64,000 bases of DNA from Paralvinella palmiformis (lineage: Eukaryota > Annelida > Polychaeta > Terebellida > Alvinellidae), in assembly GCA_025642065.1 (NCBI GenBank), contig JAODUP010000130.1:1-64000 (forward strand), written 5' to 3'. Under the pieces are notes generated by a model, which was given only the letters and a program-made list of their open reading frames with translations, had not been told where the DNA came from and made no database searches. Made by a program: the position numbers and the translations under genes. Below are positions 35,868 through 48,704 of the stretch, one piece after another (position 1 is the first letter of the stretch; every line of letters begins with the position of its first letter).

Positions 35868-38800
35868 TTACTTGGCTCCGAAGTATTTACAGCACATCCT
35901 TCCTAAACCAGTGATGGTCCCTATTATTGCTAGTCCAAGTCCAGTACAAACTGTAATCACAATATAACCCGGAGTAGACTTCCAGAAATTGGCGAGATCT
36001 TGAGAACGTCGAGTTACGCGGCTTATTTCCAATCTTGATTCGGTTGAATCGACTTCTGCAGTAGTGGAAGGTTCAGTTGTTGTAGTGGTTGGTTCAGTTG
36101 TTGTAGTGGTTGGTTCAGTTGTTGTAGTGGTTGGTTCAGTTGTTGTAGTGGTTGGTTCAGTTGTTGTAGTGGTTGGTTCAGTTGTTGTAGTGGTTGGTTC
36201 AGTTGTGGTAGTGGTTGGTTCAGTTGTTGTAGTGGTTGGTTCAGTTGTTGTAGTGGTTGGTTCAGTTGTTGTAGTGGTTGGTTCAGTTGTGGTTGTCTCG
36301 ACGTAGACGTAAATAGTAAGATTATCTTTACTCGTCGTACATCCATCCGTTACTTCGACTGTCAACAGGTAAGTGTTACCTTGTAAACCGTCTAGAGTTG
36401 TGACGTTAACTAAAACATCAGCACTGCCAGATCCTGAAATGTTTTGTTATATTTCATATCAGTATTACTCATTTAACTCACAACGACTAACACTCATAGA
36501 TATAGGGATCCTGATTGTATTATAGATCGTCAAGAGTAGATATAGGATACAGACGCTTGATAAAGATGATGATTGATGTTGTACGGCCAGTTTTGAGCAC
36601 AAGGTATGCTAAATGGGCCGAGCGACCTCCAAAGGTAATGAAGCGAAGTCAACAATGAAACACTCTTCAGATATGCCTATGCCGAAATTCGAACTCGGGT
36701 GGTAGTGATCCGTGAGCCAACGCGCTACCAGATAGACCAAAGAGGTGTCCCATCCGTTTGATAAGGACGGTTATTTGTAGACCATAATTTGTATATTTTC
36801 TTTGCATTATTTAGACATAACTTTCATGGTTCATGTTATTCAAGTCATATTCATCGTCTACGGACGCAGATCGTCAAGAGTCCGCATTCAAATAACGTTA
36901 TTACATTTCTTTTAGTAGTCACTAATAGAACCCCTTAACCGTCAAGTTGATTGGGCCTTCACCTTATTGCTATGAAAGCCTCGGTGTAGGCGCTTTCACG
37001 CTAAACACATCAAGCCATTAGAAAATAATCTTTTCGTAGAACTGTTAATCATGTAATACACACTGATCGCCCACCCCGGAGATGGTGGAGTTAAGGATTT
37101 CTTATAAAGTAGTTTCAAAATAGTTAAAGCATATACGTAGACGTTCCTCGTCAAGTCCACTTAATTTCAGGGCTAAATGCAGGTAGAGTTCACTTCATGC
37201 TGTAATTGAGTAGACAGATACTTCTGCATTTGAACCCATTTCCGAACACGTCTGTACTTGAACTCATAACATACAGATATATTGATAGGTAGATATGACC
37301 GAAATAACACAATTCATACCTCAGTGAAACATACTTTTTGCTAAATCTTAAGTATTAAAATTTATTTGGCGAATGTTATTCAAACTTAATATCAGCAATT
37401 CGCATTATCTCAGTAAAACATACCTGTATCGTTGACAGTGAATTCGCCTGTAGGTGGATATAACCCGAAGCTCCAGGTCAATATATCTCTCACGTTCAAA
37501 TCGCTGTATTTGAAGCTGGCTATGACGTCATCTCTGATGTAATCCCCCACTTTAAGATGGACGTTAGCCGGTAATCCTGTTATAGTTGGACTGGCTCCTT
37601 AAAATAGAAATGACTCAATGTTAGAATATTATTCATTTAAAATATCAGTTAATTCATATTTGATAAACTTCACTGTGCCTCATATAACGACGGTTGTGAA
37701 CCAAGCTAACTAACCATACCTGGACCAATGTAAACCCTAAAGCCATAATCTCTCAAACTTTTCAGGTTATAAAACCCGGCGTCTTCAAACTGAAATGGAT
37801 TTCCGGTGACGTCATAGTCGTAGGGAATTCCTCCTGACAGATCTGTCCACAGGAAGTTACTCGTAGCCGGTAAATACCTGCTTTCTTTATACATAAAAAT
37901 GCCGGGGTTGCTGTTAGCTTCTCGCCTAAATTGTAAAATTATATTCAAATCTGTCGTGAATTGAGACTTTAAAAAAACCTTTCATGCTACTGTGTGGATG
38001 TCGCATGCGTACCTTAGCAAATGAATGTACAGCTATGAATAAGTGTCTGCGAGATTTTTGTTCAGTCGATAATAGGATAATTAAAACTTCCCGTGAATAA
38101 ATTACTACTAAAAATTGGGCATTTATTTATTCCACAAAACATCTTCCTTCCTGTGCTATTGGCTTTCATAAAAACATTAATATTACTTTTAAAGGGTCAT
38201 ATACATCATTCATGTCGCATCCTGATGTAATAAATGAAACTGTATTTTCAACTAGAAGATCAAAAGAAATGGGATTTTTCTTCTCTCCTTATTTATCAAT
38301 GTGTATTCGTACTAGCAGCTTGTATTTAGCTTCTGGCTTGAAATTTTGTTTATGTTTGTATCCAGATTAAGACCACAAGAAGTGAGGTCCTCTTCAGAAA
38401 TCGCAGAAGCAAAACCGTCCAGCTCAAGGTTCTCAAAGTTTGTATCAAGAACAAAATAATTATTTGTCACTCTCGTAACGCAGATATAAGCTAACACTTG
38501 TTATAATAAAGTGCTCAAGAAAGAAAAGGAATATAAAACTGAAAATATAATTAGAAAGAAACCGTGACAGGACTTTCCTATAAATGACGTCTCTTTTGTG
38601 TTCGTGGAAGTTCACGAATATACAAGTTGGGATGACGTCTAATTGCTTATCAATACACAAACATTCACCGACTGAAAGCGCATTTATTTTGTCGGTTTGA
38701 TGTTGTGAAAGCATGAATTCTTGTAATAAAGTAATTCTGTATATAGCATGAAGTGAAAAACAAGATTGTTTCACGTAGTCCAGTTTATATGTCTCTCCAG

Positions 38801-41800
38801 ACACCACGACAGTTTGTTGACGTTTATTCCTTACCAGCCAAGGACAAGATTTCCGGATACAGCAATCTGATCTCTTACGGGTAATGTCACTTTTGTTGCT
38901 GGACATCCGGTATCAGCGACTGGAAACAAAATCCGGTAAGATGTGTATGTTATAGTAGAATAGACTAAACATCCATCCAGCCATCTATCCAGCTATCCGT
39001 AAGATGTGTATGTTATAGTAGAATAGACTAAACATCCATCCAGCCATCTATCCAGCTATCCGTCTATCCATCCATCCATCCAACCACCCACCCACCCATT
39101 CATCCACTCATTCATCCACCCATCCATTCATCCACCGACCCATCCATCCACCCATCCATCCATAATTGCTTCCTGCTAGTTATCTACCTACTCATTCAGT
39201 CACCTACCTAACGTTTCGTCTCACATATTCATAAAACACTAATCCATTCATTCAACGATCCATCCTTCAATCCATCCATAAAGGTATAATTAATTAATCC
39301 TAAATGCGACCTGAATTATAATAACGATGGCTAAGCCTAGAAATGATAATTTAATTAATCATAATCAAATTACGATTACTTAAAAATATCTAAGCTTTAC
39401 ATCTCACACACACAATATGATGAAGTAATCACTGATAATCATAAAATGATTGGTTATTATAAAGTACTCCCCCGTATCTGTTCCCCTCGCCAACATCGAG
39501 ATACTTACCTGTAAAGACATAATAATCCAACATCTTTAGTTGACCAAAGTTTAAATCCACAAGTTCCCAAATTTGAATCTCAATATCTACTGGCGATGAC
39601 GCCACGCATACTTCAATAGATTCAATTTTTCCATTGAACGGTATCCGCCATCTTGGATCAGTAAGGGCGACACCTGGTGAATAGCAAGTTCTTAGATATA
39701 TTGAAATACGTAGATCTGTGCGGGTGTCTATGTGTGTGTGTGTGTGTGTGTGGAATTGTAACTTACTGACTGTTATCACAGATCTAAAAAGTATTACCTA
39801 TTTAAACTGAGTGAGTGAGTGAGTGAGTGAGTGAGTGAGTGAGTGAGTGAGTGAGTGAGTGAGTGAGTGAGTGGTGGTGGTGGTGGGTGAGTGAGTGAGT
39901 GAGTGAGTGAGTGAGTGAGTGAGTGAGTGAGTGAGTTTATCCTCAGCGCAGGCCACAAGTGAAATCATTCAAATTTTTAATCCGGTTCTAGATATATATT
40001 TTGGAGGTATTACTTTACAGTGTAATATCTCCTCATAATAAGGGTGCTTTATCCCTGCTCATCCCTTACTAATTGGCATATAACATATATTTTAATAAAT
40101 ATTTAAATGTAATAATTACCAGATGCAATCACTTCCTCAGCCGTCTGGTCCCAGATGAATGACGGTGGTATCACTATTTGTTGTCCAGAAGAACAAACTA
40201 GATTTTAGAAATAAAAGATAATTATTGATAATCCTTCGTAATCACTTATTTTGTGCAAGAAGTCGCACAGACTATTTAGAGCATTTTTAATAAAAAAGCC
40301 AAATACACGTTTCATACGTCAGCAATCTATATCAATATATTTGTTTTACCTGGAGATTGTGGCCTGTCATCGAAAACATATACATATAGATTAGCGGTCT
40401 TGTTGTCATGACAACCGTCGTATATCGTTAGTTTTATCGTGTATGGCGTACCAATTACGGCTGAGGTCAGATCGGCGCCAACCTTCACCTGACCTGAATA
40501 CAAAACCAGCTTCATTACATTCATCAGGATCAGTCATTGTCTTTATTTAGTAACGGTTGAAACAAAACATTAATACAGTGAAATTTGTTCCTAATTTCCG
40601 CTATACACCAAACTACAATACAATGAGATAATACTTGAACAGAACATAGTTCCTAGTCTCTCCAGGAACTGCGTTGTGTAGCACAAGATAAGTGGAACAT
40701 GTATATATTTGAAATTCTTCTCTAGCAAAACACTATTTTATCTGTTACACTTACTTGTGGTACCATCCCAGATAAGATGTCCATCGTCGGGAGATATGAC
40801 AGCGTCTAACTTCACGTACATGATCATTTCCAGGTACGTCCCTCCAGAGTACAATACCGTGTGTACTACGTCACCAACAACGTGTGACGTAGTGTAAATT
40901 GCGATCTTCAATGGCAGCTCATCAAATGTCGATGTATGACCTAGGATTGGAATATTAAATTATACCATCTATCGTTTATTTTTAATGTCACTTTTCTAAT
41001 CGCCTTAAAGTATCACCATTTTGTTTTCTTTTAGCTTATTACATGACCTAAGAAATTGATTACAAAATGCTGCTCCTAACAGGCTGTGTAATAGATATTT
41101 TTATTATATATAAAGGCATCTCACCAGTTTGGTTGAGCATATACTTCGTCAATTTAAAATCTTACTATATCTATAGATAATTAATCTGTTTCAGAAAATT
41201 TCACCATTTTCACCAATTTAAATCTTAATCCGAATCGTTACAACAATAATTAGTCATTTATTTTACTGAATTATATTAATAATAAGAAAAATGCATAATA
41301 TATGCTTTTGGTAACAATTTGACAGATTATTCTATTTTATGAGTTACCTGGATGTACTATTGCACGCACTCCGAATACGCGGCTTTGTCCGCCATTATTA
41401 GCGAAAGTGTGCTCGTTATTCCTTGCACTGAACGATGCTGGATGATACGCAAATATGTAAGTGTAATTATAATACCCCCATTGGCTAAAATCCTCCCACA
41501 GATAGTCGGAGTCTGGTCGCGGGGAGAGCGTCGGGATAGTACTCCATTTTACAGTGTCCTGAAGTTCACCAATCCTGTAAGAGAACGTAAAATAGTCAAT
41601 TTAATAATGTACTTTTTGTCGAAATAAAACCAGTTATTCCGTTTATCTGACAGCCACTAAAATAAACAAATAGATCGATAACGCCGACGTTGACAAACAG
41701 AAAACAAAACGACAACAGATAATGATGAGAAATGACACGAAATCGTCAACAACAATAACGACTAAAATTTAAATAAAAACCGTACCATCCAAGAGCATCA

Positions 41801-42192
41801 GAATCCCGAATTGGTAATTGACTATCAGTTGGAATGTTTATTACCTGTGGATTACCGTCATTGGATTGTACTAGGAAGAAAGGAATAAAGCAAACTCCAG
41901 GAAATAGAGGTAAACCTTTATACAACTATCACATCTTATATAGGTCGAGGACATATCTTATATATAAAACAATCACATCTTATATAGGTCGAGGACATAT
42001 CTTATAGAGAAATAATTATCATATATTATCATAATGTTATTGTAATGTTTATTATTATTATTATTAGAAGAAAAAAAAACAGATGTTTTTATTTTACGAT
42101 AATTGTATTAACGACCTGATCTTTATCGTTATAGTCTTAATCCAGTTTGTCGGTTATTAACACATATTCTTTCGCCATTGCATAATAATAAC

Positions 42193-42257
<65 letters not shown>

Positions 42258-44712
42258 GAAGAAGAAGAAGAAGAAGAAGAAAGAAAACGAATTACAACAA
42301 CAACAATAACAACAACAACAACACTTCCATTACTCCCTCACAAAAACACAAAGTAAGTATATTTACATGTTACTTTACACAATATTTTACAATCCATTTT
42401 AACCTTTGACCCATTTATGTATTTTTTTCGGTTTGTCTGGCAAACTCTTGATCAGATAATTGTGTCGCAAATCCAAATGTAATCGTCTTCTATTTAGTTT
42501 CTGTAACACTTTTAAGAATATTTTAAACGAAATAAAAACGTTCATAACGTTCTTATTGAATGCCAGCTTTCATACAGTTATATCTTATTACTTTAATATA
42601 AACAGGCATTGAAAAAGACGAGTTTAACACCTGAAATGACTACATTTTACAGTTTCCGATAATCTACCTAAACCCGGCTTATATTGGCGGAGAAAATATT
42701 AAAGATTTTGTCTCGTTGTTTATTATCTGTAAATTTGAAAACTTGGTTCAGATATCGCTAAAGTGGAATATTGTCAGATTGGTTAAACCAGTATTGAGGT
42801 ATTTATTATGTTATAAACTTTTATTAAGATTAAGTCAATACATTTCTTAAGTATGTCTTAAATTACGAGATTAGGCGTACTACTAAAATCCATTGTTTAA
42901 TAATTGACAGTATTTAGTCAGATAAATTGAGATAGTTGTTTATCTCTCTTGTAGTCTGGCTAATTTTGCAAATATGGTGTTGTTCTCAATGTATGTTTGT
43001 ATAAAGTATATATAAATAATGTTCATCGCCAATTCACAAAGTCTATGGCGTTCTAATGTGCTGATGATGATTGGTGTTTTACGGCCACTTTTGTGCACAT
43101 GGTAGGCTAAATGGGCCGAGCGAGTGCGAAAGGTAATGAAGCGAAGTCAAAGATGAAACACCCTTCAGATATGCCCGCGCCGGGATTCGAACCCGGGTTG
43201 TGGTGGTCTACGAACTAGACCACGGAGGCGCCCCATGACGTTCTAATGTAGACAATCAATGCGGACTATAGTAGTATGCCTTAAACTACGACCTCTGTTC
43301 TTTTTAACCGACTTAAAGAGAATCGGATGAAATCAGATGGACAAATTGAAGACTCGTCGCAAATCTAGTCAATATTATCAATATTTGTGATATACCTCTG
43401 ACAGTAACCTGTGCATGGAACACCAAAGTCCAGTTTAGTGTAATACAGTCAAATTGGTAGAACCCGTATTTAAAGAGTCCCTAAATTCCATTAATGTTAC
43501 TACCTTTATAATCTATTTATCGCTATAGATCAATGGAAAACAGTAGCAGCAGTTGTAGTAGCATCAGTGGTTGGTAGTAGCAGTTGTAGTTAGAGTGGTA
43601 GTGGTGTAGCAGTACCAACAGAGGCTGTTATAACAGTAGTAGTAGTAATAGTAGTAGTAGTAGTAGTAGTAGAAATAGTAGTAGTAGTAGTAATAGTAGT
43701 AGTATAGTAATAGTAGTAGTAATAGTAGTAGTAATAGTAGTAGTAATAGTAGTAGTAGTAGTATAGTAGTAGTAGTAGTAGTAGTAATAGTAGTAGTAAT
43801 ATGTATAGTATAGTAGTAGTAGTAATAGTAATATAGTAGTAGTAATAGTAGTAATAGTAGTAGTAGTAGTAATAGATAGTAGTAGTAATAGTTAATAGTA
43901 ATAGTAGATAGTAGTAGTAGTAATAGTATATAGTAGTAGTAAATAGTAGTATAGTAGTAGTAGTAATAGTAGTAAGTATTAATAGTAGTAAGTAATAGTA
44001 TAGTAGTAGTAATAGTAGTAATAGTAGTATAGTAGTAATAGTAAGAAAGTAGTATAGTAGAAATAGAAATGTAGTAGTAATAGTAGTAGTAATAGTAGTA
44101 GTAATAGTAGCAGTAGTAGTAGTAGTAGTAGTAGTAGAAATAGTATAGTAATAGTAGTATAGTAGTAATAGTAGTAGTAGTAATACAGTAGTAGTAGTAG
44201 TAGTAATAGTAATAGTAGTAGTAGTAGTAGTAAATAGTAGTAGTAGTAGTAGTAATAGTAGTAGTAGTAGTAATAGTAATAGTAGTAGTAGTAGTAGTAG
44301 TAGTAGTAGAATAGTAGTAGTAGTAGTAGTAGAATAGTAGTAGTAGTAGTAGTAGCAGCAGCAGCAGCAGCAACAATAATAATAACAAGACTATTTAGTG
44401 TTTTAGCCCTATTATTAATACATACCCAATGTTCTATAGTTAGCCTTCATGGTAGCTGTTGTTGATACTGGATCTGTCAGTTTCCAAACTTGGAATTCTA
44501 TATATCCCACAACATTGACCTTCACTTCAATGGCTTTGATTAGGCCACAACAATCAAACTTCCCGTAATTACTACTGTACCATAATGTACCTGTAATAAT
44601 AATAATGACATTTGTTCAATAATCATTATTGCCACTCTAAACTATGAGTAGTAGTACTATTATTATTATTATTAGTAGTAGTAGTAGTAGTAATAATAAT
44701 AGTAGTAGTTGT

Positions 44713-44803
<91 letters not shown>

Positions 44804-45295
44804 GTAGTAGTAGTAGAATGGGTAGTTGTAGTAATAACACAACAACAGTAGCTGTAGTATCAAGAGTAATGGTGTTTTCATTATTTGATGTAATGCTATA
44901 TTAATTATAGATGACGTCATTATACGATAAACGTATATAAAATATTCATATATTTATTTCTTGTTCTGTAGCTAACCGGATAAATAATTTTGATCTGTGT
45001 TTTCTTCAGTGATGCTTGCTTCCTGGTCATCCGTATAACCATAAGTATCACCGTCGGTACACGTAGCACCTGTAAATAGATAATACATCATGCAAGATGT
45101 TTATGTACGAGGAAATAAAACAATTAAACAAGTAAAAACATAAATATAAAATTCGTTTATTTCAACTGTAATAAAATTATATCATGAATACCTTTTCTAG
45201 ATTACACGGTACCGACCTTGACATACATTTCCAGAAGATAGCAATAAGAAGCTCATTAGTAGGATGTGAACCGTTCCAAAATCAGATTTTTCCAT
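35868..45295 (-). CDS. Gene B: tandem paralogue of gene A with expanded Thr-Glu-Pro stalk (13 exons, 750 aa)
   Basis: Exons in transcript order: 45295-45217, 45069-44977, 44590-44426, 41870-41786, 41574-41348, 40940-40755, 40493-40350, 40197-40120, 39673-39509, 38919-38835, 37925-37720, 37597-37424, 36433-35868. The 2253-nt CDS is open and all junctions are GT-AG. A 26-residue signal peptide (core [14 protein letters not shown]) precedes [11 protein letters not shown]. Beta domain 1 has [19 protein letters not shown] and SDALGW. Cadherin-like domain 1 ends in [20 protein letters not shown]. The second module has [24 protein letters not shown] and then [20 protein letters not shown]. Residues ~609-684 are eleven Thr(4-5)-Glu-Pro units, a mucin-like stalk probably O-glycosylated. 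The helix is [19 protein letters not shown] and the tail is [11 protein letters not shown], identical to gene A. Internal exons 2-12 match gene A in length exactly. In exon 7 I count 33 of 47 identical residues against gene A. Function is unknown. Confidence 0.85.
36067..36298 (-). repeat. Coding 21-bp VNTR in the gene B stalk
   Basis: Eleven head-to-tail units of 21 bp (plus-strand core ggttcagttgttgtagtggt) lie in frame in gene B exon 13 and encode Thr5-Glu-Pro; the first coded unit has four Thr. Units are nearly identical, with one or two carrying gtggta instead of ttgta. The antisense reading is an equally open Val/Gly string with no meaning. Gene A has only an irregular Thr/Glu stretch here, so the array arose or expanded after duplication. 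Copy number is likely polymorphic (inference). Confidence 0.93.
36564..36753 (-). mobile_element. SINE (family 1) in gene B intron 12, homologous to that in gene A
   Basis: Same element, same orientation and same intron position as the gene A copy, with the matching target duplication (acgcttgataa at 36553-36563, ccgtttgataa at 36754-36764). It lacks the 54-bp insert seen in gene A. Shared insertion site and flanks show one ancestral insertion. Confidence 0.9.
38936..39165. repeat. 63-bp tandem duplication plus (ATCC)n in gene B intron 9
   Basis: taagatgtgtatgttatagt through ccatctatccagctatcc occurs twice in direct succession (38936-38997, 38999-39060), apparently identical, followed by catc/cacc tetramers. 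The first copy begins 16 bp from the exon 10 acceptor and therefore near its branch point. Confidence 0.9.
39811..39935. repeat. (GAGT)n microsatellite in gene B intron 8
   Basis: About 29 gagt units interrupted by ggtggtggtggtgg. It is the complement of the motif at 11142 in gene A intron 5 but lies in a different intron. Confidence 0.95.
42184..42325. repeat. (AAT)n-(AAG)n-(AAC)n in gene B intron 3
   Basis: About 22 aat units, then about 8 aag units, then aac units. All three share the a-a-x pattern. Confidence 0.93.
43060..43234 (-). mobile_element. Full SINE (family 1) with clear target duplication
   Basis: The minus-strand copy is flanked by atggcgttctaatgt (43045-43059) and atgacgttctaatgt (43235-43249), 15 bp with one mismatch. 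Box B (ggttcgaatcc) is intact on the minus strand. It lies in gene B intron 3, in the same orientation as the gene. Confidence 0.92.
43575..44390. repeat. ~800-bp (TAG/TAA)n tract in gene B intron 3
   Basis: Nearly pure tag/taa trimers with tat interruptions. On the transcript strand this is a pyrimidine-rich (CTA/TTA)n run, ending 36 bp downstream of the gene B exon 3 donor. The poly-Tyr/Leu frame over it is an artefact. Confidence 0.95.
44650..44816. repeat. (TAG)n/(TAA)n trinucleotide tract in gene B intron 2
   Basis: About 50 trimers, mostly taa with tag at both ends. The poly-Asn and poly-Tyr frames are artefacts. Confidence 0.95.
45217..45295 (-). CDS. Gene B exon 1: start codon and signal peptide
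   Basis: The ATG at 45295 encodes 26 residues (MEKSDFG, then hydrophobic [13 protein letters not shown], then GNVCQ) and ends at a GT donor in phase 1, the same phase as gene A exon 1. It is 12 bp longer than gene A exon 1 and not similar to it. Together with the length-identical downstream exons this supports the start. Confidence 0.75.
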
Positions 45296-45787
45296 GCTCG
45301 TTCTGTCAGATATTTCTTTCCTAAATTTGATGCTTCATCGAGCTAAAGACAAAGTGTTATGAGTGAGTGGGGGCCAGTCATTGATTTCGGAACTCCGAGA
45401 CATCGATCAGTCGCGATAAATGTAAATATTTGATCTTAAACAGCTTGTTTAAGTAGGCTTCCTGCCAGGTAAAGGAAATAAACAGATCATGATAACATCG
45501 TGATAGTTCAGTACACGTAGAGATGATTCTTGTAACCAATTACAGAGCTGAACATGCTTCGTGGTACTCGTAACTATTTGATTTATATGTTTCTCCGTTT
45601 ACAGTTCACGAATTATGACAATCGTTCCAATGGTCAACCCTCGTCGTCATAGATGTCACTAGCGTGGCAATGTCACTGACTGGTCACGGTAGTCACAAAT
45701 CGATTTACTATTGCTGGTGTTAGGCTACATTGGTGGTACTCCCCTTGTCTTTGATTTCATGTTAATGGTTGTATATGTGATCGTCGT

Positions 45788-45811
45788 CTCTCTCTCTCTC
45801 TCTCTCTCTCT

Positions 45812-45879
<68 letters not shown>

Positions 45880-45915
45880 TAGAGAGTGAGTGAGTGAGAG
45901 AGAGAGAGAGAGATC
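45788..45915. repeat. (TC)n-(GT)n-(GA)n compound microsatellite
   Basis: TC and GA ends flank a GT core, so the outer parts are complementary and could pair. It lies ~490 bp upstream of gene B. Confidence 0.95.
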
Positions 45916-46585
45916 AAAGTCAATGTATAATTTATTTTGAGGTATGACAACAAACTTGACCATCCCCTCCGTGTCATATGCTATGATATCACCCCATCAA
46001 TGTCGACTTGAGGTATATGGAAAATAATCATACAATTATCACTTAATTACTTGGAAGTATATTCAAGTACATCGCCCCATAATATCTAACGTTTTAACTC
46101 GTACCCAGTCTCTCATCCGTTGAAGGATGTGACATTTGAACTTAGCCAATCTTACATTTCAACTGAAGAGTTTTTCACACACAGATTTCCTTTCTTTGAC
46201 GGGGTTATCTGGTGCTAAACAACCCCGTATTATCTGACTAAATATGTAATGTCATCAGGTGGACAATTCCACAAGACACTGAAATTCTCGCTAATTGGCC
46301 TGAGATTTGACACCCGCTCGAAATTGTTTGTCAAGAAATGTTTGGTAAAAGGAGCCATGTTTGTTGAATTCAGAGGTAGGGCAGTTAATTTGGTGACTTT
46401 CTGTGAGAACTAATTCTCTTGTACAAAGATGTGCAGCTTTGTCCTTAATATCGGCTTGTGTGGCTGATGGGAACTTGTACCATTTAACTTCTAACTTATA
46501 TCGATCGAAGTTTACGCTGGTATTTATATTTGTAAAGACACCTTTAAACAGAGGAGGATATTAGCAATCGACATCATTGATGATG

Positions 46586-46589
<4 letters not shown>

Positions 46590-46646
<57 letters not shown>

Positions 46647-46678
46647 AGTATTGTTGTTGTTGTTTTGTTGTTTTGCTT

Positions 46679-46738
<60 letters not shown>

Positions 46739-46742
46739 TATA
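46590..46742. repeat. Paired (AT)n arrays
   Basis: Two AT arrays (46590-46641 and 46681-46742) are separated by ~40 bp of gttgttgttgttttg. Confidence 0.95.
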
Positions 46743-48357
46743 CAATTCAGCGTAACTGATTTTCATATATACCTTAAGTATTTCAGATGTTTTGATACCA
46801 TCTTCAACATATTCCTTGTACTAACAATATGTTTCACTAAGTTAATATTTCACGTTTTCACAGAATAACGAAATGACGTAATATATATTCCAGCGAAAAT
46901 AAGTATCGTGATTTGGGTCACTTAACAACAATATGTATCAACCTGAGTGTTAATACGTGAGAAAGATGTACAATAAAGAGCAACATTCGAAAATGATACA
47001 AGTAGAAAATAACAGCGTACTAGCAACGAAATAAAACAAAACTTAAATCCATATTAAATAATACGTAATACACATCAGTTTGATTGGCGCTACTCATCTA
47101 AAAGGTCACTCACTATAAGAGACAAATTCCGATTTCATAACATCCAGAGTTGGTCGTGGATCTGGACTTCAATGCTGACTAGTTATGATCTCTTTATGAG
47201 AACAGATGACGTCAGAAGAATATTTGATAGTTGCAGTATCGAGATTATAATTGTTCTCGTATCAACGTACTTATCTAGATATTGTGTATATCCGGAGTGT
47301 GGTCTATGTGAAGGGTAAATTGATCAGTTTGTCTATAAACGTGCAGAAAATCCGTTCCTTAAGTGAGGAATTTTCCCATACAAACTCGTTCTGCCTACTT
47401 GTTGTATCTCTAAAGGTGTGATATTTTAAGAATATACGTTTAATTCTATCATGATCCATCGTCACTGCATCATGAAAATAATATTATTTCTTTTTGTGTA
47501 AATATGTGTAAACATTCTATGTCGAATACTGGGTTTAACAGACAATTTTACTATAGTAGCTTAATAGTGACCATGTGAATAACACCATTGTATTTTACTA
47601 AATAAATTTATTGGTGACTATAACTTCGCCTTTTTGCCAGTTGAGGTTGATTTACTCATTTAGCTTGCCGTGTACACAAAATACTCCTCAAGATATCGTG
47701 GTTTCATTCGCGACCATTAAATCTTCAATGTTGAAATAAAGTGTAGAGTGTATAATAAGTGTGTTTGTTTAGTGTCGGTGTCTAGCTCACTTGAAAGAAT
47801 AAGTTATTAAACGATTTTTTAAATATATTATGATAATCATATCGAAATATAATCAGTTCCGAAAAAAGAAATACCGAAGCTTTATCAATAATTTCTGTTT
47901 TCGCTGGTCACTTTCACAAATATTGGATGTAACGAGTAGATAATTCTACACCGTACATAAGTATACTCGTCTTTGTTTATTCCGAGTGCGTTGTATAAAT
48001 AAGATTTTTATGTCAGAACTATACCTATCATAGAATTATTATAACCAAAGCTGCTAATTAAATGGGTGATTTGTTGCTTATTTTATGCAGTTCATCTTCT
48101 AATAGTTATTATGTTATAGAATTACTAAAATTATATCTTTGTTTTTATCTGACGTACTTGATGTTCTTCAATAAGTATCGCAATATATAGATAAATATGC
48201 AATTACGTACAAATGTATTCACGTAGTGCGTATATACAATATATTTAAATATGTATGGATATATTCATTACAGATATGCGTTTTCGTTTGTACACGATGT
48301 ACGTGCCTGTCTGTCTGTCTGTTTTCCTGTCTAGGCATAAATGTACCTAAGCGTGCA

Positions 48358-48359
<2 letters not shown>

Positions 48360-48406
<47 letters not shown>

Positions 48407-48436
48407 CACACACAATATATATATATATATATATAG
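48360..48436. repeat. (AC)n-(AT)n microsatellite
   Basis: About 22 AC units followed by 10 AT units. Intergenic. Confidence 0.95.
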
Positions 48437-48704
48437 TATAAATATTAACATAATGTGATGTCATAGCATCATAGAGTTTGGATTTATAGTGAGTGGACCA
48501 CAAGACTTATTATATTCAAACTAAAATATGTTGTGTTGTTTATAAATATGTGTGATATAAGCTTTAATTTTAGAATAAGAATGTTTACCAATACCTTGTT
48601 TTAATATTAATAATTATCCATTATTTATGGGAAAAGGTTTCAGTTAAAAATATCCGTATTTCCTTGGAATTTATTATCATATTGTTCTCGTCATAAGTTT
48701 CACC

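Noticed and set aside
36064..36306. Plus-strand poly-Val/Gly-Ser frame and a second minus-strand Leu-Asn-Gln-Pro frame
   Set aside because: Shadows of the gene B stalk VNTR; only the Thr-Glu-Pro frame continues from the upstream exon and into the membrane helix.
38460..38906. 148-codon minus-strand open frame overlapping gene B exon 10
   Set aside because: It is in a different frame from the 85-bp exon (V-A-D-T-G-C-P...NLVLGW), whose length, phases and splice sites match gene A; the longer frame runs through the donor into the intron.
41925..42010. Two-copy ~50-bp repeat (cacatcttatataggtcgag) in gene B intron 3
   Set aside because: Real but a simple short tandem duplication with no wider significance.
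43060..43234. tRNA gene candidates with A and B boxes at this and similar sites
   Set aside because: All are followed by the same SINE body and tail or are truncated and mismatched; they are tRNA-derived SINE heads rather than functional tRNA genes.
43564..44388. 274-codon minus-strand open frame rich in Tyr/Leu/Thr
   Set aside because: Translation of a pure (TAG/TAA)n repeat; low complexity, intronic, no protein-like signal.
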